From: an uncultured Eubacterium sp.
GTDB taxonomy: Bacteria > Bacillota > Clostridia > Lachnospirales > Lachnospiraceae
Reading direction: 5' to 3'
Assembly (NCBI GenBank): GCA_934317205.1
Contig: CAKREL010000037.1
Coordinates: 1-21,117 of the forward strand
Length of the DNA: 21,117 nt
Each line of letters opens with the position of its first letter. Position 1 is the stretch's first letter. The position numbers and the translations under genes are program-made. Shown piece by piece: positions 1 to 8,328 of this stretch. The notes under the pieces were generated by a model. That model made no database searches. It was not told where the DNA came from and was given only the letters and a program-made list of their open reading frames with translations.

Positions 1-50
1 TAATGACCTGCTTTTGCTTTTTCAAGCATTTCTTTTGCTGAAACTAACAT
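1..50 (-). CDS. fba: Class II fructose-1,6-bisphosphate aldolase, N-terminal fragment (cut by window edge)
   Basis: Only the first 16 codons are visible, reading MLVSAKEMLEKAKAGH, followed by TA of a probable Tyr codon. This opening is the conserved N-terminus of the bacterial class II (zinc-dependent) aldolase that cleaves fructose-1,6-bisphosphate to dihydroxyacetone phosphate and glyceraldehyde-3-phosphate in glycolysis. The start is supported by a GGAGG ribosome binding site eight bases upstream and a promoter-like sequence at 88-116. The catalytic and zinc-binding residues lie outside the window, so the call rests on the N-terminal signature alone. It sits 77 nt downstream of the lipid kinase gene but appears to have its own promoter. 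Confidence 0.85.
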   Translation of the reverse strand, partial: MLVSAKEMLEKAKAGH

Positions 51-87
51 AATGAGATCCTCCATTTGTTTAAAAAATATTGTTAAT

Positions 88-116
88 ATAATAACATTAT
101 AACTGTATCTTTCCAA
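88..116 (-). promoter_or_regulatory. Candidate sigma-A promoter for fba
   Basis: On the minus strand TTGGAA (111-116) is followed after 17 nt by TATTAT (88-93), matching the vegetative consensus at 4/6 and 5/6. A second -10-like TATAAT lies at 96-101 but has only a poor -35 partner. The 77-nt gap between the lipid kinase stop and the aldolase start contains no obvious terminator hairpin, so read-through from upstream is also possible. Confidence 0.5.
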
Positions 117-127
117 AAAATAAAGTA

Positions 128-1024
128 CTATTTTTCAATCATGAAACTTATCCGACGACAGCGATTGAAAATTTCTACATCTTTATGTTCACCACCATAT
201 TCTCCATCCAGAGTCCACGGCACATAATCTTCGCAGTGAAGCTTGATATGATCCGTCTTATATGTATAAATATAAGGTGTCTCAATATCCTTAGGCATAA
301 CAAGATTTGCCAGTATCTCATTTAGCTGGATCGGATTCTGCGGCATCTTGATCAATGTCACTTCGAATTCACCATCATCCAGTTTCACATTATTTCCGGT
401 CATATTTTTCATGCCACCTACAGAAACCGAATTTGTGATCATACCATAAATAAATTCATCACGGATTTTTTCACCGTTGACTTCCACTTCCAGAAAATAA
501 GACGGAATGTCATACAATCTTTTAGCGCTTTCCAGGATATAAGCCACATGACCGAATATGTTTTTCAGCTTCTGATTTGTCATATAAGAAACATCCGTAA
601 AAAGTCCAAACGCCGCAATGTATACAAAATAATCCTCATTAAATTCTCCTACATCACAGGGAAACGGTTGTCCATTTACGGCTACATCCGCAGCACGGAG
701 CATATTTTTCGGGATTTTTAAGGACTGTGCGAAGTCATTGGTACTTCCTGCCGGAATATATCCGATTGGCGCAATTCCATCGCACTGCATCATGCCAGTA
801 ACAACCTCATCGAGTGTCCCATCACCGCCACTGCATACTACCATATCATACTCTTCTGCACACGCTTCCACTTTCCGAACAGCATCTTCCTTTTCCTGTG
901 TCGGATAAATTGTCACTTCATATCCGCTTTTTACAAACGTATCTACAATTGACATCAGCTGATTTCGAATCTGTCCCTTCCCGGATTTTGGATTAAATAT
1001 AAATAATAACTTTTTCTGATCCAT
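128..1024 (-). CDS. Diacylglycerol kinase-family lipid kinase (YegS/DagK type)
   Basis: The 298-residue soluble protein carries the diacylglycerol/sphingosine kinase catalytic domain at its N-terminus: NPKSGKG at residues 11-17, the nucleotide-binding GGDGT at 66-70, and PAGSTNDFA at 91-99. The rest matches the family's beta-sandwich domain. Members transfer phosphate from ATP to a lipid hydroxyl at the inner membrane face. In Firmicutes DgkB recycles diacylglycerol released during lipoteichoic acid synthesis, but the exact substrate here cannot be read from sequence. ATG at 1024 is preceded by GAGGAG lying inside the end of whiA, with one base between the genes, so translational coupling is likely. 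In B. subtilis the position after whiA is held by crh, an HPr-like gene; no such gene is seen here. Confidence 0.9.
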   Translation of the reverse strand: MDQKKLLFIFNPKSGKGQIRNQLMSIVDTFVKSGYEVTIYPTQEKEDAVRKVEACAEEYDMVVCSGGDGTLDEVVTGMMQCDGIAPIGYIPAGSTNDFAQSLKIPKNMLRAADVAVNGQPFPCDVGEFNEDYFVYIAAFGLFTDVSYMTNQKLKNIFGHVAYILESAKRLYDIPSYFLEVEVNGEKIRDEFIYGMITNSVSVGGMKNMTGNNVKLDDGEFEVTLIKMPQNPIQLNEILANLVMPKDIETPYIYTYKTDHIKLHCEDYVPWTLDGEYGGEHKDVEIFNRCRRISFMIEK

Positions 1025-1025
1025 T

Positions 1026-1991
1026 TTACTTCTCCTCTTCGGTCCTCAAGCTTTCTACAATTTCTTTTAATTTTCTGAGCCTGTGGTTTACTCCGGATTT
1101 TCCGACGGGCGGATCCAGATATGCTCCCAATTCCTGTAATGATACATCCGGATGTTCCAGCCGCACCTGCGCCATTTCTCTGATTGCCGGCGGAAGCTGC
1201 TCCAATCCAAGATGTTCTTCTATATAATGAATATCATCCACTTGTCTTGCTGCAGTTTTTACCATTTTATTGATATTGGCAGAATCGCAGTTTAACTGCC
1301 GGTTTGCACTGTTTCGCATATTTTTGATAATACGGATATTTTCCAGTTCCATCAACGATTTATGTGCTTCCATCACATTCAGAATCTGGATGATCTCCTC
1401 ACTGTCTTTCAGATAAACCACTGGTTTCTGCTTTCGCATGATCAGTTTTGCGTTAATCTCAAAAAAACTCATCTGCGCTTTTAGAAATTCTGCTGTAGAA
1501 ATTTCATCGCACACAATTTCAAAGTGATAAGATTTCCCCGGATCACTCATAGATCCTGCACATAAAAATGCACCACGGATATATGCTCTTCTGCTATCCA
1601 CAGTCTGCATTAGATTTCCCGGATCTGCCTGTGCACTCCAGACACAGATATCCATCAGCGCCTTCTGCAATTTCTGGCGCTCCGGTTTTTCTTCTGAATA
1701 CAGCATCTCCTCCGGTCGTTCCGACAATAAAATGAAGTACTGATTATTCCGTCCGGCTCCGTGTCTGCGTATCTCAAGTTGAACCTGGATATCAAACGCA
1801 CGTTTGATTAATTTTACATACGTCTTTGCCAGCACGACATTTTCTGTTTCCATAAAAACCGCCAGACTGTCCTCCTCCCGAAGGATTCTGCCGCAAAACC
1901 GGATGATTGCCATAAGCTCTGCCCGGACACTTTCTTCGCCATCCGGGATTAATCGCCCGATTTCCTCTTTCATTTCCCCTGAAAAAGACAT
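1026..1991 (-). CDS. whiA: DNA-binding protein WhiA
   Basis: The 321-residue length and domain order fit WhiA: an N-terminal domain with the LAGLIDADG homing-endonuclease fold, degenerate and non-catalytic in this family, and a C-terminal helix-turn-helix region (about residues 265-315, including ELGAYLDPPVGKSGVNHRL). The arginine/asparagine-rich segment before the HTH (NMRNSANRQLNCDSANINK) is strongly conserved in WhiA. It controls sporulation-septation genes in Streptomyces and influences division, chromosome segregation and growth in Bacillus. ATG at 1991 follows GAGGGAG. It lies 19 nt after rapZ and one base before the lipid kinase gene, in the conserved rapZ-whiA pairing. The YvcK/GlmR gene that separates the two in B. 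subtilis is absent. Confidence 0.96.
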   Translation of the reverse strand: MSFSGEMKEEIGRLIPDGEESVRAELMAIIRFCGRILREEDSLAVFMETENVVLAKTYVKLIKRAFDIQVQLEIRRHGAGRNNQYFILLSERPEEMLYSEEKPERQKLQKALMDICVWSAQADPGNLMQTVDSRRAYIRGAFLCAGSMSDPGKSYHFEIVCDEISTAEFLKAQMSFFEINAKLIMRKQKPVVYLKDSEEIIQILNVMEAHKSLMELENIRIIKNMRNSANRQLNCDSANINKMVKTAARQVDDIHYIEEHLGLEQLPPAIREMAQVRLEHPDVSLQELGAYLDPPVGKSGVNHRLRKLKEIVESLRTEEEK

Positions 1992-2010
1992 ATTACTAAT
2001 ACTCCCTCAA

Positions 2011-2886
2011 TTATTTTCCGCGTTTTGCATCTTTCTCAATATCGCGATGTTCCACCCGCAATCCGTATTTTTGATTTTTCTGCAGTCTCTGATATATCGC
2101 ATTAGCCAGTGTCACGGAGCGATGCTTGCCACCAGTACAGCCGATGGCAATCACCAGCTGATTTTTCCCTTCTTTGATGTAATTCGGAATCAGAAAACGT
2201 ATCATGTCTTCTAACTTATCTAAAAAAACACCTGCTTCCGGACTATTCATAACAAATTGCTGGATTTCCGGATCATTTCCGGTTTTCGGCCGCAATTTTT
2301 CCAGATAATACGGATTTGGAAGAAATCTCACATCAAATACAAGATCTGCATCCACCGGAATCCCATATTTAAAACCAAATGAGAGCACTGTCACAAAAAT
2401 ATTGTCATATTCCCGCTTTTCAAGAAAAATTTTGCCCAATGCTGCATTCAATTCTCTGGTTAGAAGCTGGCTTGTATCAATAATATAATCTGCCATCTCT
2501 TTCAGAAAACCTATCTGCCTGCGTTCCAGTTCAATGCCTTTCTCTACCCTGTCATTTCCAGCCAATGGATGTGCTCTTCTGGTTTCTTTGTACCGTTTTA
2601 CCAGTACCTGGTCTGAAGCATCCATAAAAAGAATCCGGATTACATTTCCATTGCTGCGTAATTTTGCAATAATCTGATCCAGCTGCTTTAATGAACTTCC
2701 ATTCCGAATATCCAGCCCAATTGCAATTCTCCGATACTGCGTTTCCCCGGAATCTACAATTTCTGCAAATTTTTCCAGTAACGGAATCGGGAAATTATCG
2801 ACACAAAAATATCCAATATCTTCCATAATCTTCAGTGCTGTTGATTTTCCGGCTCCTGACATTCCTGTTACGATCACATATTCCAT
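2011..2886 (-). CDS. rapZ: RapZ/YvcJ-family P-loop nucleotide-binding protein
   Basis: The 291-residue protein starts with a Walker A motif, GMSGAGKS, at residues 8-15, followed by the family signatures VDNFPIPLL and RRAHPLAG. The C-terminal domain holds AIGCTGGKHRSV, the conserved region implicated in RNA or ligand binding. In E. coli RapZ guides RNase E to the GlmZ small RNA and senses glucosamine-6-phosphate; the Bacillus homologue YvcJ binds and hydrolyses nucleotides and affects competence. Which role applies here is not known. A GTG at 2898 would add four residues but overlaps the AGGAG site; ATG at 2886 has AGGAG at a workable 11-nt spacing and matches family N-termini, so I prefer it. 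It lies between murB (36 nt) and whiA (19 nt). Confidence 0.96.
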   Translation of the reverse strand: MEYVIVTGMSGAGKSTALKIMEDIGYFCVDNFPIPLLEKFAEIVDSGETQYRRIAIGLDIRNGSSLKQLDQIIAKLRSNGNVIRILFMDASDQVLVKRYKETRRAHPLAGNDRVEKGIELERRQIGFLKEMADYIIDTSQLLTRELNAALGKIFLEKREYDNIFVTVLSFGFKYGIPVDADLVFDVRFLPNPYYLEKLRPKTGNDPEIQQFVMNSPEAGVFLDKLEDMIRFLIPNYIKEGKNQLVIAIGCTGGKHRSVTLANAIYQRLQKNQKYGLRVEHRDIEKDAKRGK

Positions 2887-2922
2887 ACTGTCACCCACTC
2901 CTGCTGTCTTGTTTTGAATAAG

Positions 2923-3840
2923 TTATTTCGAATCAAACGCTCCCATTTTTTTCACTTCCGGTTCTAAACGGACACCAAATTTTTCAAATACCACATCCGA
3001 CACCTGGTCCATCAGGCTGCAGATATCTGCAGATGTGGCGTGATCTCTGTTGATCACAAAACCGCAATGCTTTTCTGATACCTGTGCGCCACCAACCTGA
3101 AATCCGCGAAGTCCTGCATCCTGAATCAATTTCCCTGCAAAGTACCCTTCCGGACGTTTGAATGTACTTCCTGCACTCGGATACTCCAAAGGCTGTTTAC
3201 TCACACGTTTTTCTTTCAGTTCATCCATGATAGCCTGAATCTCTTCCGGTTTGCCCGGCTGAAGTTCTAAAACTGCCCGGATAACCAGATAACCTCTCTC
3301 AGGTATAATGCTGTGGCGATAAGACAGATCTAGTTCTTCCACAGAAAGGGTCTGTAATTCTCCCTCCTGTGTCAGAACTGTCACCTCTTTCAAAATATCT
3401 TTCATCTCGCCGCCATATGCGCCGGCGTTCATAACTACTGCACCGCCGAGGCTGCCTGGAATTCCGGAAGCAAACTCCATACCGGTCAGTGCTGCCTGGG
3501 CAGCTTTGGAAGCAATGCTTGATAACATTGCCCCGGCACCGGCAGTGATCGTCGTTCCGTTAATCTGAATTTCAGCCATCTGTCTGCCGATTTCCAGAAC
3601 AACTCCGCGGATACCGCCATCACCCACCAGCAGATTGCTTCCGTTTCCAATCACTGTCCAGGGTTGATCTGCCTTACGGCACACATCAAGGATACGGCTG
3701 ATCTGCTCCGCCCTCGGCGTTACCAGCACATCTGCCGGACCGCCGGTGCGGAAGGTTGTATGTCTGCTCATTGGCTCTTGCAAAAATACCAAATCTGCTC
3801 CACAGATATCACATAAAATCTTATATATTTCCTGATTCAT
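2923..3840 (-). CDS. murB: UDP-N-acetylenolpyruvoylglucosamine reductase MurB
   Basis: This FAD-dependent enzyme reduces UDP-GlcNAc-enolpyruvate to UDP-MurNAc with NADPH, the second committed step of cytoplasmic peptidoglycan precursor synthesis. The FAD-binding signature GNGSNLLV lies near residue 65, GIPGSLGGAVVMNAGAYGGE near 126, and the catalytic-serine motif SAGSTFKRP near 222. The SAGSTFKRP form and lack of the extra E. coli-type insertion point to a type II MurB. I place the start at ATG 3840 (305 residues), preceded by GGAG six bases upstream. A GTG at 3852 would add four residues but has only a weak binding site. The gene begins 15 nt after the aminopeptidase stop and belongs to the hprK-to-lipid-kinase run. 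Confidence 0.97.
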   Translation of the reverse strand: MNQEIYKILCDICGADLVFLQEPMSRHTTFRTGGPADVLVTPRAEQISRILDVCRKADQPWTVIGNGSNLLVGDGGIRGVVLEIGRQMAEIQINGTTITAGAGAMLSSIASKAAQAALTGMEFASGIPGSLGGAVVMNAGAYGGEMKDILKEVTVLTQEGELQTLSVEELDLSYRHSIIPERGYLVIRAVLELQPGKPEEIQAIMDELKEKRVSKQPLEYPSAGSTFKRPEGYFAGKLIQDAGLRGFQVGGAQVSEKHCGFVINRDHATSADICSLMDQVSDVVFEKFGVRLEPEVKKMGAFDSK

Positions 3841-3855
3841 GTTCTGCTCCACTCT

Positions 3856-5253
3856 TTATGCATCCTTTAAAAATGCTTTGTAACCGCATTTTGCTTCATA
3901 CAGATCCGCTTTGCTGATGATCTCCCATGGTGCATGCATATTCAGTACAGCCACACCACTATCAATAACCTGCATGTTGTAATTTCCAAGAATATATGCG
4001 ATGGTTCCTCCACCGCCCTGATCTACTTTACCAAGTTCTGCTGTCTGGAAATATACCTGATTGTCATCCATGATCTTACGGATTTCAGCCACATACTCAG
4101 CACCTGCATCGTTAGATCCTGATTTTCCTCTGGCTCCAGTATATTTATTGAATACCAGACCTCTTCCAAAATATGCTGCATTTTTCTTTTCCATGACGCT
4201 TGGATAGTTCGGATCAAATGCAGCACTTACATCAGAAGAAAGTACTTTTGAATTCTGCAGGGCACGACGCAATTTTAATTCATTGTAATCACCACATGCA
4301 TTCATCACTTCAGCGGTCATATTTTCAAAGAACCGAGACTCCATGCCGGTTGCGCCAACGCTTCCGATTTCTTCTTTGTCAACCAGAAGGCATACACTTG
4401 TACGCTCTGGTTTGTCCATCTCAACAATTGCAGAGAATGACGGATATGCACACACACGGTCATCATGTCCATAACCCATGATCATACTGCGGTCAAATCC
4501 ATAATCTCTGGCCTCTCCAGCCGGAACAATCTCGATTTCCGCAGACAGGAAGTCTTCTTCCTCCACTCCATAGGTCTCTTTTAAAATATTCAGTACATTC
4601 GCCTGAACCAGCTCTTTTGTTTTCTTTTCTTCCTCTGTTTTGGCCTCTAATGGCATACTTCCAACAAGAAGATCCAGTGCCTCGCCCTCGATCACTTTTG
4701 CAGCTTTTTTCTCCAGCTGGTCTGCGGAAAGGTGGATCAGCAGATCACTGACACCAAATACCGGATCTTCCGGCTTATCGCCGATACTGACAGTTACAAC
4801 AGAACCATCTTTCTTCGCGATCACGCCATGCATAGCCAGCGGAAGTGTCACCCACTGATATTTCTTCACGCCACCATAATAATGAGTATCAAGCAACGCC
4901 ATATCAGTATCCTCATACAAAGGATTCTGTTTCAGATCCAGACGCGGGGAATCGATGTGTGCCCCAAGAATGTTCATACCCTCTTCCATCGGTTTCTGGC
5001 CAATGATGTACATAGCAAAACTTTTTCCTTTATTGTCTGCAAATACACGGTCTCCGGCTTTCAATGCAATTCCTTTTGCGATCACTTCTTCCATATCCTG
5101 AAAACCCGCTGCAGCTGCACGCTTCTTTAACTCAGTCACACACTCACGCTCTGTCTTGCAGGCAGAGATAAACTGACGATACTCTTCAGCATAAGCAAAC
5201 ACAGCTGTCTTTTCTTCTCCGGTATATTTTTTCCATACATTTTTTCGTTCCAT
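3856..5253 (-). CDS. M18-family zinc aminopeptidase
   Basis: The 465-residue protein has the M18 co-catalytic metal signature: GAHIDSPR with His99, GHDDR near 262-266 with the bridging Asp, the catalytic/metal pair DKEEIGS near 292-298, SSDVSAAFD near 339-347, and a C-terminal NMHAPWE with the last His ligand near 440. Family members are large homo-oligomeric cytoplasmic enzymes that remove N-terminal residues, often acidic or neutral hydrophobic, from peptides. Specificity cannot be assigned from sequence. The start follows AAAGGAG. The gene is wedged between hprK (18 nt) and murB (15 nt), whereas the reference Firmicute clusters I know lack a peptidase there, so it looks like a lineage insertion into the operon. 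It could be called ApeB/aminopeptidase I. Confidence 0.95.
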   Translation of the reverse strand: MERKNVWKKYTGEEKTAVFAYAEEYRQFISACKTERECVTELKKRAAAAGFQDMEEVIAKGIALKAGDRVFADNKGKSFAMYIIGQKPMEEGMNILGAHIDSPRLDLKQNPLYEDTDMALLDTHYYGGVKKYQWVTLPLAMHGVIAKKDGSVVTVSIGDKPEDPVFGVSDLLIHLSADQLEKKAAKVIEGEALDLLVGSMPLEAKTEEEKKTKELVQANVLNILKETYGVEEEDFLSAEIEIVPAGEARDYGFDRSMIMGYGHDDRVCAYPSFSAIVEMDKPERTSVCLLVDKEEIGSVGATGMESRFFENMTAEVMNACGDYNELKLRRALQNSKVLSSDVSAAFDPNYPSVMEKKNAAYFGRGLVFNKYTGARGKSGSNDAGAEYVAEIRKIMDDNQVYFQTAELGKVDQGGGGTIAYILGNYNMQVIDSGVAVLNMHAPWEIISKADLYEAKCGYKAFLKDA

Positions 5254-5271
5254 ACTCTTATACTCCTTTAT

Positions 5272-6210
5272 TTATATTTCTGTAGAATTACCATTTTTTA
5301 AATTATTTTCCACTCTGCGGTACAGTTCTTTTGCCGCATTGTAGCCCATCTTCTTCTGTCTGTGATTTGCAGCCGCAGCCTCACAGATCACAGCAAGATT
5401 TCGTCCCGGACGAATCGGAATGGAATGACATACAATATTGTTGCCCAGAATTTCTGTATATTCCTCTTCCAGCCCCAAACGATCATATTCTTTGTCCTTT
5501 TTCCAGTCTTCCAGTTTGATCACAAGATCAATGCTCTGCTGTTCTTTGACACATTCTACACCAAACAGCGTTTTTACATCAATGATTCCTATACCGCGTA
5601 GTTCAATAAAATACCGCGTAATATCCGGTGATGTACCAATCAGCGTATTGTTGTTTATCTTGCGGATCTCTACTACGTCATCTGTAACAAGACGATGTCC
5701 GCGACGGATCAGTTCCAGTGCAGCTTCACTTTTTCCAATGCCGCTCTCTCCCATGATCAATACACCTTCGCCATAAATATCAACCAATACACCATGAATT
5801 GATATGCACGGTGCCAGTTTTGCTGTCAGATAATAAATTGCCTCTGCAACCACATTGGAAGTCGCATCCATAGATCCGAGGATTGGAACCCCGCGTTCTC
5901 CTGCAATCTGCAGCACTTCCTCATCCGGTTCATATCCTCTGCACATGATCACACATGGCACGTTAAAACCAAGAAGTTTGCGATAACGATCGGTCTTTAC
6001 CTCATCTCCCAATGTCTCCAGATATGATTTTTCCACCATGCCGATCACCTGAATCCGTTCTTCCGCAAAATGCTCAAAATAACCGGCCAGTTCCAATGCC
6101 GGACGATTGATCTCAGATGAGGTAATCATTCGTTTTGTCATATCCACACACGGGGTGAAGCATTTAAATTTCATCTTTTCTGCTAACTGTTGTACACTGA
6201 CTCCCTGCAT
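5272..6210 (-). CDS. hprK: HPr(Ser) kinase/phosphorylase
   Basis: HprK phosphorylates Ser46 of HPr (and Crh where present) when fructose-1,6-bisphosphate and ATP are high, and removes the phosphate by phosphorolysis, so it drives CcpA-dependent catabolite repression. Visible features of the 312-residue protein are a conserved SIHGV histidine near 139, Walker A GESGIGKS at 154-161, TDDVVEI after it, and the HprK signature ELRGIGIIDV near 203-212, then IRPGRNLAVICE near the C-terminus. The start is set at ATG 6210 with GGAG eight bases upstream and family-like N-terminus (MQGVSVQQLAE). The frame is open 47 codons further upstream, but that part is lysine/threonine-rich non-homologous sequence overlapping the end of uvrC. 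The partner HPr gene is not in the window. Confidence 0.97.
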   Translation of the reverse strand: MQGVSVQQLAEKMKFKCFTPCVDMTKRMITSSEINRPALELAGYFEHFAEERIQVIGMVEKSYLETLGDEVKTDRYRKLLGFNVPCVIMCRGYEPDEEVLQIAGERGVPILGSMDATSNVVAEAIYYLTAKLAPCISIHGVLVDIYGEGVLIMGESGIGKSEAALELIRRGHRLVTDDVVEIRKINNNTLIGTSPDITRYFIELRGIGIIDVKTLFGVECVKEQQSIDLVIKLEDWKKDKEYDRLGLEEEYTEILGNNIVCHSIPIRPGRNLAVICEAAAANHRQKKMGYNAAKELYRRVENNLKNGNSTEI

Positions 6211-6304
6211 TCTATTTCTCCATTTCTGAATCGTTACATAACTGATAGTAACTATCGTAGTATTTTTATTTCCTGTAAACAGGTACAGTAAGTATATCAC
6301 TTTT
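6211..6304 (-). promoter_or_regulatory. hprK leader with palindromes and a possible -10 box
   Basis: The 94-nt gap between uvrC and hprK contains TATACT (6291-6296, minus strand) without a convincing -35, and two short perfect palindromes: CCTGT-TT-ACAGG at 6272-6283 and GATAG-TTA-CTATC at 6244-6256. A third inverted pair, GTTAC...GTAAC (6233-6237 with 6248-6252), overlaps the second and could form an alternative fold. If TATACT is used, the first palindrome would cover the transcription start, where an operator often sits. No regulator is recognised. Confidence 0.35.
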
Positions 6305-8182
6305 TTACTGGTTATGGAAGAATTGGTATACAGACTGTGCTGCTTTTTCATTCATAGTATCCACTTCCTGCAGCTGTTCCACCGTTGCCTCGCGAATTTT
6401 CTCCAGTGACTGGAATTGACGCATCAGTGCTTTTCTTCTTGTCTCACCGATATTTGGAATATCATCCAGCACAGAATGTACCTGCTGTTTACTGCGCAGT
6501 GAGCGGTGGTACTCGATAGCAAATCTGTGTGCTTCATCCTGAATTCTGGTAATGAGCCGGAATCCTTCCGAATGCCGGTCAATTGGAATTTCTTCATTGT
6601 TGAAATACAGGCCACGAGTTCTGTGGTGATCATCCTTCACCATTCCACAGACCGGAATTGCAAGCTTTAATTCATCCAGGACTTCCAGTGCAATGTTTAC
6701 CTGACCTTTTCCGCCATCCATCAGGATCAGATCCGGGAACTTGGTAAAACTGCCATACTCCGGTGCCAGATCTTTCTGACGGTTCTGCGCCCGTTCTTCC
6801 ATTCCATGGGTAAAACGCCTGGTCAGCACTTCCCTCATGGAAGCATAATCATCCGGTCCTGTCACGGTTTTTAATTTAAATTTTCGGTAATCGCTTCGGC
6901 ATGGTTTTCCTCGTTCGTATACAACCATGGAGCCGACAGATTCAAATCCGTTCGTATTGGAAATATCATAAGCTTCCATTCGTTTGGCATAACCAAGATC
7001 CAGCAATTCTGCAATTTCTTTGACTGCTCCGATCGTACGTCCTTCTTCTCTTCTGATTTTTTCTTTGTCCTGCGTCAGAACCATCACTGCATTCTGCTCG
7101 GCCAGTTCTACCAGTTTCTCTCTCTGTCCTTTTTTGGGTACACGGATATATACTTTCTGTCCGCGCTTTGTGGACAACCATTCTGCTACCACATCTGCAT
7201 CATCTATTTCCATTGGCAGCATGATCTCCTTTGGCACAAAAGGCGTTCCTGCATAATACTGGCTGATAAACGTAGACAATACTTCTTTTTTCGTATCCTC
7301 TGCTCCAATCGTCACATGAAAATGCTCCCGCCCAATAAGCCTTCCTTCACGGACAAAAAAGACCTGCACTACCGCATCCCGATCATCCATGGCAAGCGCC
7401 AGAATATCCCGGTCCTCTCCATCAAAGCTGGTAATTTTCTGCTTTTGCGCAACCTGACGTACGCTGGCCAAAAGATCCCGAAATTCCATTGCTTTCTCAA
7501 ATTCCAGTGCCTCCGCTGCCGCCTGCATCTTTTCCTCCAGGTTCTTGATCACCGGAGTGAAATTGCCATTCAGCAGTTCCATCGCACTACGGATCTGCAA
7601 GCGGTAATCCTCCTTTGATATATATCCCTGGCAGGGAGCCTGGCATTGATGAATATGATAATTCAGGCACGGCCGTTCTTTGCCGATATCACGTGGCAAC
7701 GTCCGGTTGCAGGTGCGGATCTGAAACAGTTTCTGCACCAGTTCTATGGTGTCTTTCACTGCTCCGGCGCTGGTATATGGTCCATAATATTTTGACTTGT
7801 CCTTTTTCATCTGTCTGGAAAACAGCACGCGCGGATATGCTTCACCCAATGTCACCTTGATATATGGATAGGTTTTATCGTCCTTCAGCATTGTATTGTA
7901 TTTCGGACGATGTTCTTTGATCAAGTTACACTCCAATACCAGCGCTTCCAGTTCCGAATCTGTCAGGATATATTCAAAATGATCGATATGTGTGACCATT
8001 TTCTCGATCTTCGGGCCTTTATTCCGGCTTGTCTGAAAATACTGACGTACCCGGTTACGCAAACTGATGGCCTTTCCGATATAAATGATCGCATCCCTGT
8101 CATCATGCATAATATAGACTCCCGGATGATCCGGCAGTTTTTTCAGTTCTTCCTGAATATCAAATAGTTTCTCTGTTCCCAT
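6305..8182 (-). CDS. uvrC: Excinuclease ABC subunit C
   Basis: UvrC makes both incisions around bulky DNA lesions in the UvrABC nucleotide excision repair complex. The 625-residue protein has an N-terminal GIY-YIG nuclease domain (GVY at 21-23, YIG at 34-36, catalytic Glu in SELEALVLE near 77), four cysteines at 158, 172, 180 and 184 fitting the reported UvrC iron-sulfur cluster, a UVR domain for UvrB contact at about 213-245, an RNase H-like second nuclease domain ([19 protein letters not shown] near 410), and tandem helix-hairpin-helix motifs at the end ([17 protein letters not shown]). ATG at 8182 has AGAGGA 14-15 nt upstream, a longer spacing than usual. It is the first gene of the run leading into hprK. 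Confidence 0.97.
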   Translation of the reverse strand: MGTEKLFDIQEELKKLPDHPGVYIMHDDRDAIIYIGKAISLRNRVRQYFQTSRNKGPKIEKMVTHIDHFEYILTDSELEALVLECNLIKEHRPKYNTMLKDDKTYPYIKVTLGEAYPRVLFSRQMKKDKSKYYGPYTSAGAVKDTIELVQKLFQIRTCNRTLPRDIGKERPCLNYHIHQCQAPCQGYISKEDYRLQIRSAMELLNGNFTPVIKNLEEKMQAAAEALEFEKAMEFRDLLASVRQVAQKQKITSFDGEDRDILALAMDDRDAVVQVFFVREGRLIGREHFHVTIGAEDTKKEVLSTFISQYYAGTPFVPKEIMLPMEIDDADVVAEWLSTKRGQKVYIRVPKKGQREKLVELAEQNAVMVLTQDKEKIRREEGRTIGAVKEIAELLDLGYAKRMEAYDISNTNGFESVGSMVVYERGKPCRSDYRKFKLKTVTGPDDYASMREVLTRRFTHGMEERAQNRQKDLAPEYGSFTKFPDLILMDGGKGQVNIALEVLDELKLAIPVCGMVKDDHHRTRGLYFNNEEIPIDRHSEGFRLITRIQDEAHRFAIEYHRSLRSKQQVHSVLDDIPNIGETRRKALMRQFQSLEKIREATVEQLQEVDTMNEKAAQSVYQFFHNQ

Positions 8183-8211
8183 ATATGTCTTGCAATCCTC
8201 TTGAAATCCCC

Positions 8212-8253
8212 AAACGGCCAGGGCAGAAAATTACTTCTCCACTCTGACCGTTT
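8212..8253 (-). terminator. Hairpin between ftsH and uvrC, possible weak terminator
   Basis: AAACGGCCAG (8212-8221) pairs with CTGACCGTTT (8244-8253) over ten positions with one G-U in the minus-strand RNA. Inside the loop AGAA and TTCT can add four pairs. There is no long T tract after the stem on the minus strand, so this may be attenuating, processing-related or a weak terminator after ftsH, which ends 75 nt upstream. The rest of the 146-nt gap shows TAATAAT but no clear -35 for uvrC. Confidence 0.4.
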
Positions 8254-8328
8254 CTGTCGTATTATTACATTTTTATCCTGTAACCTGAAAGCCAATTGCT
8301 TTTATCTCAGTCTGAGTTGAGTATCTTC

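Noticed and set aside
6211..6351. 47-codon N-terminal extension of HprK overlapping uvrC
   Set aside because: Non-homologous lysine/threonine-rich sequence running through palindromes; ATG 6210 has GGAG and gives the usual HprK length.
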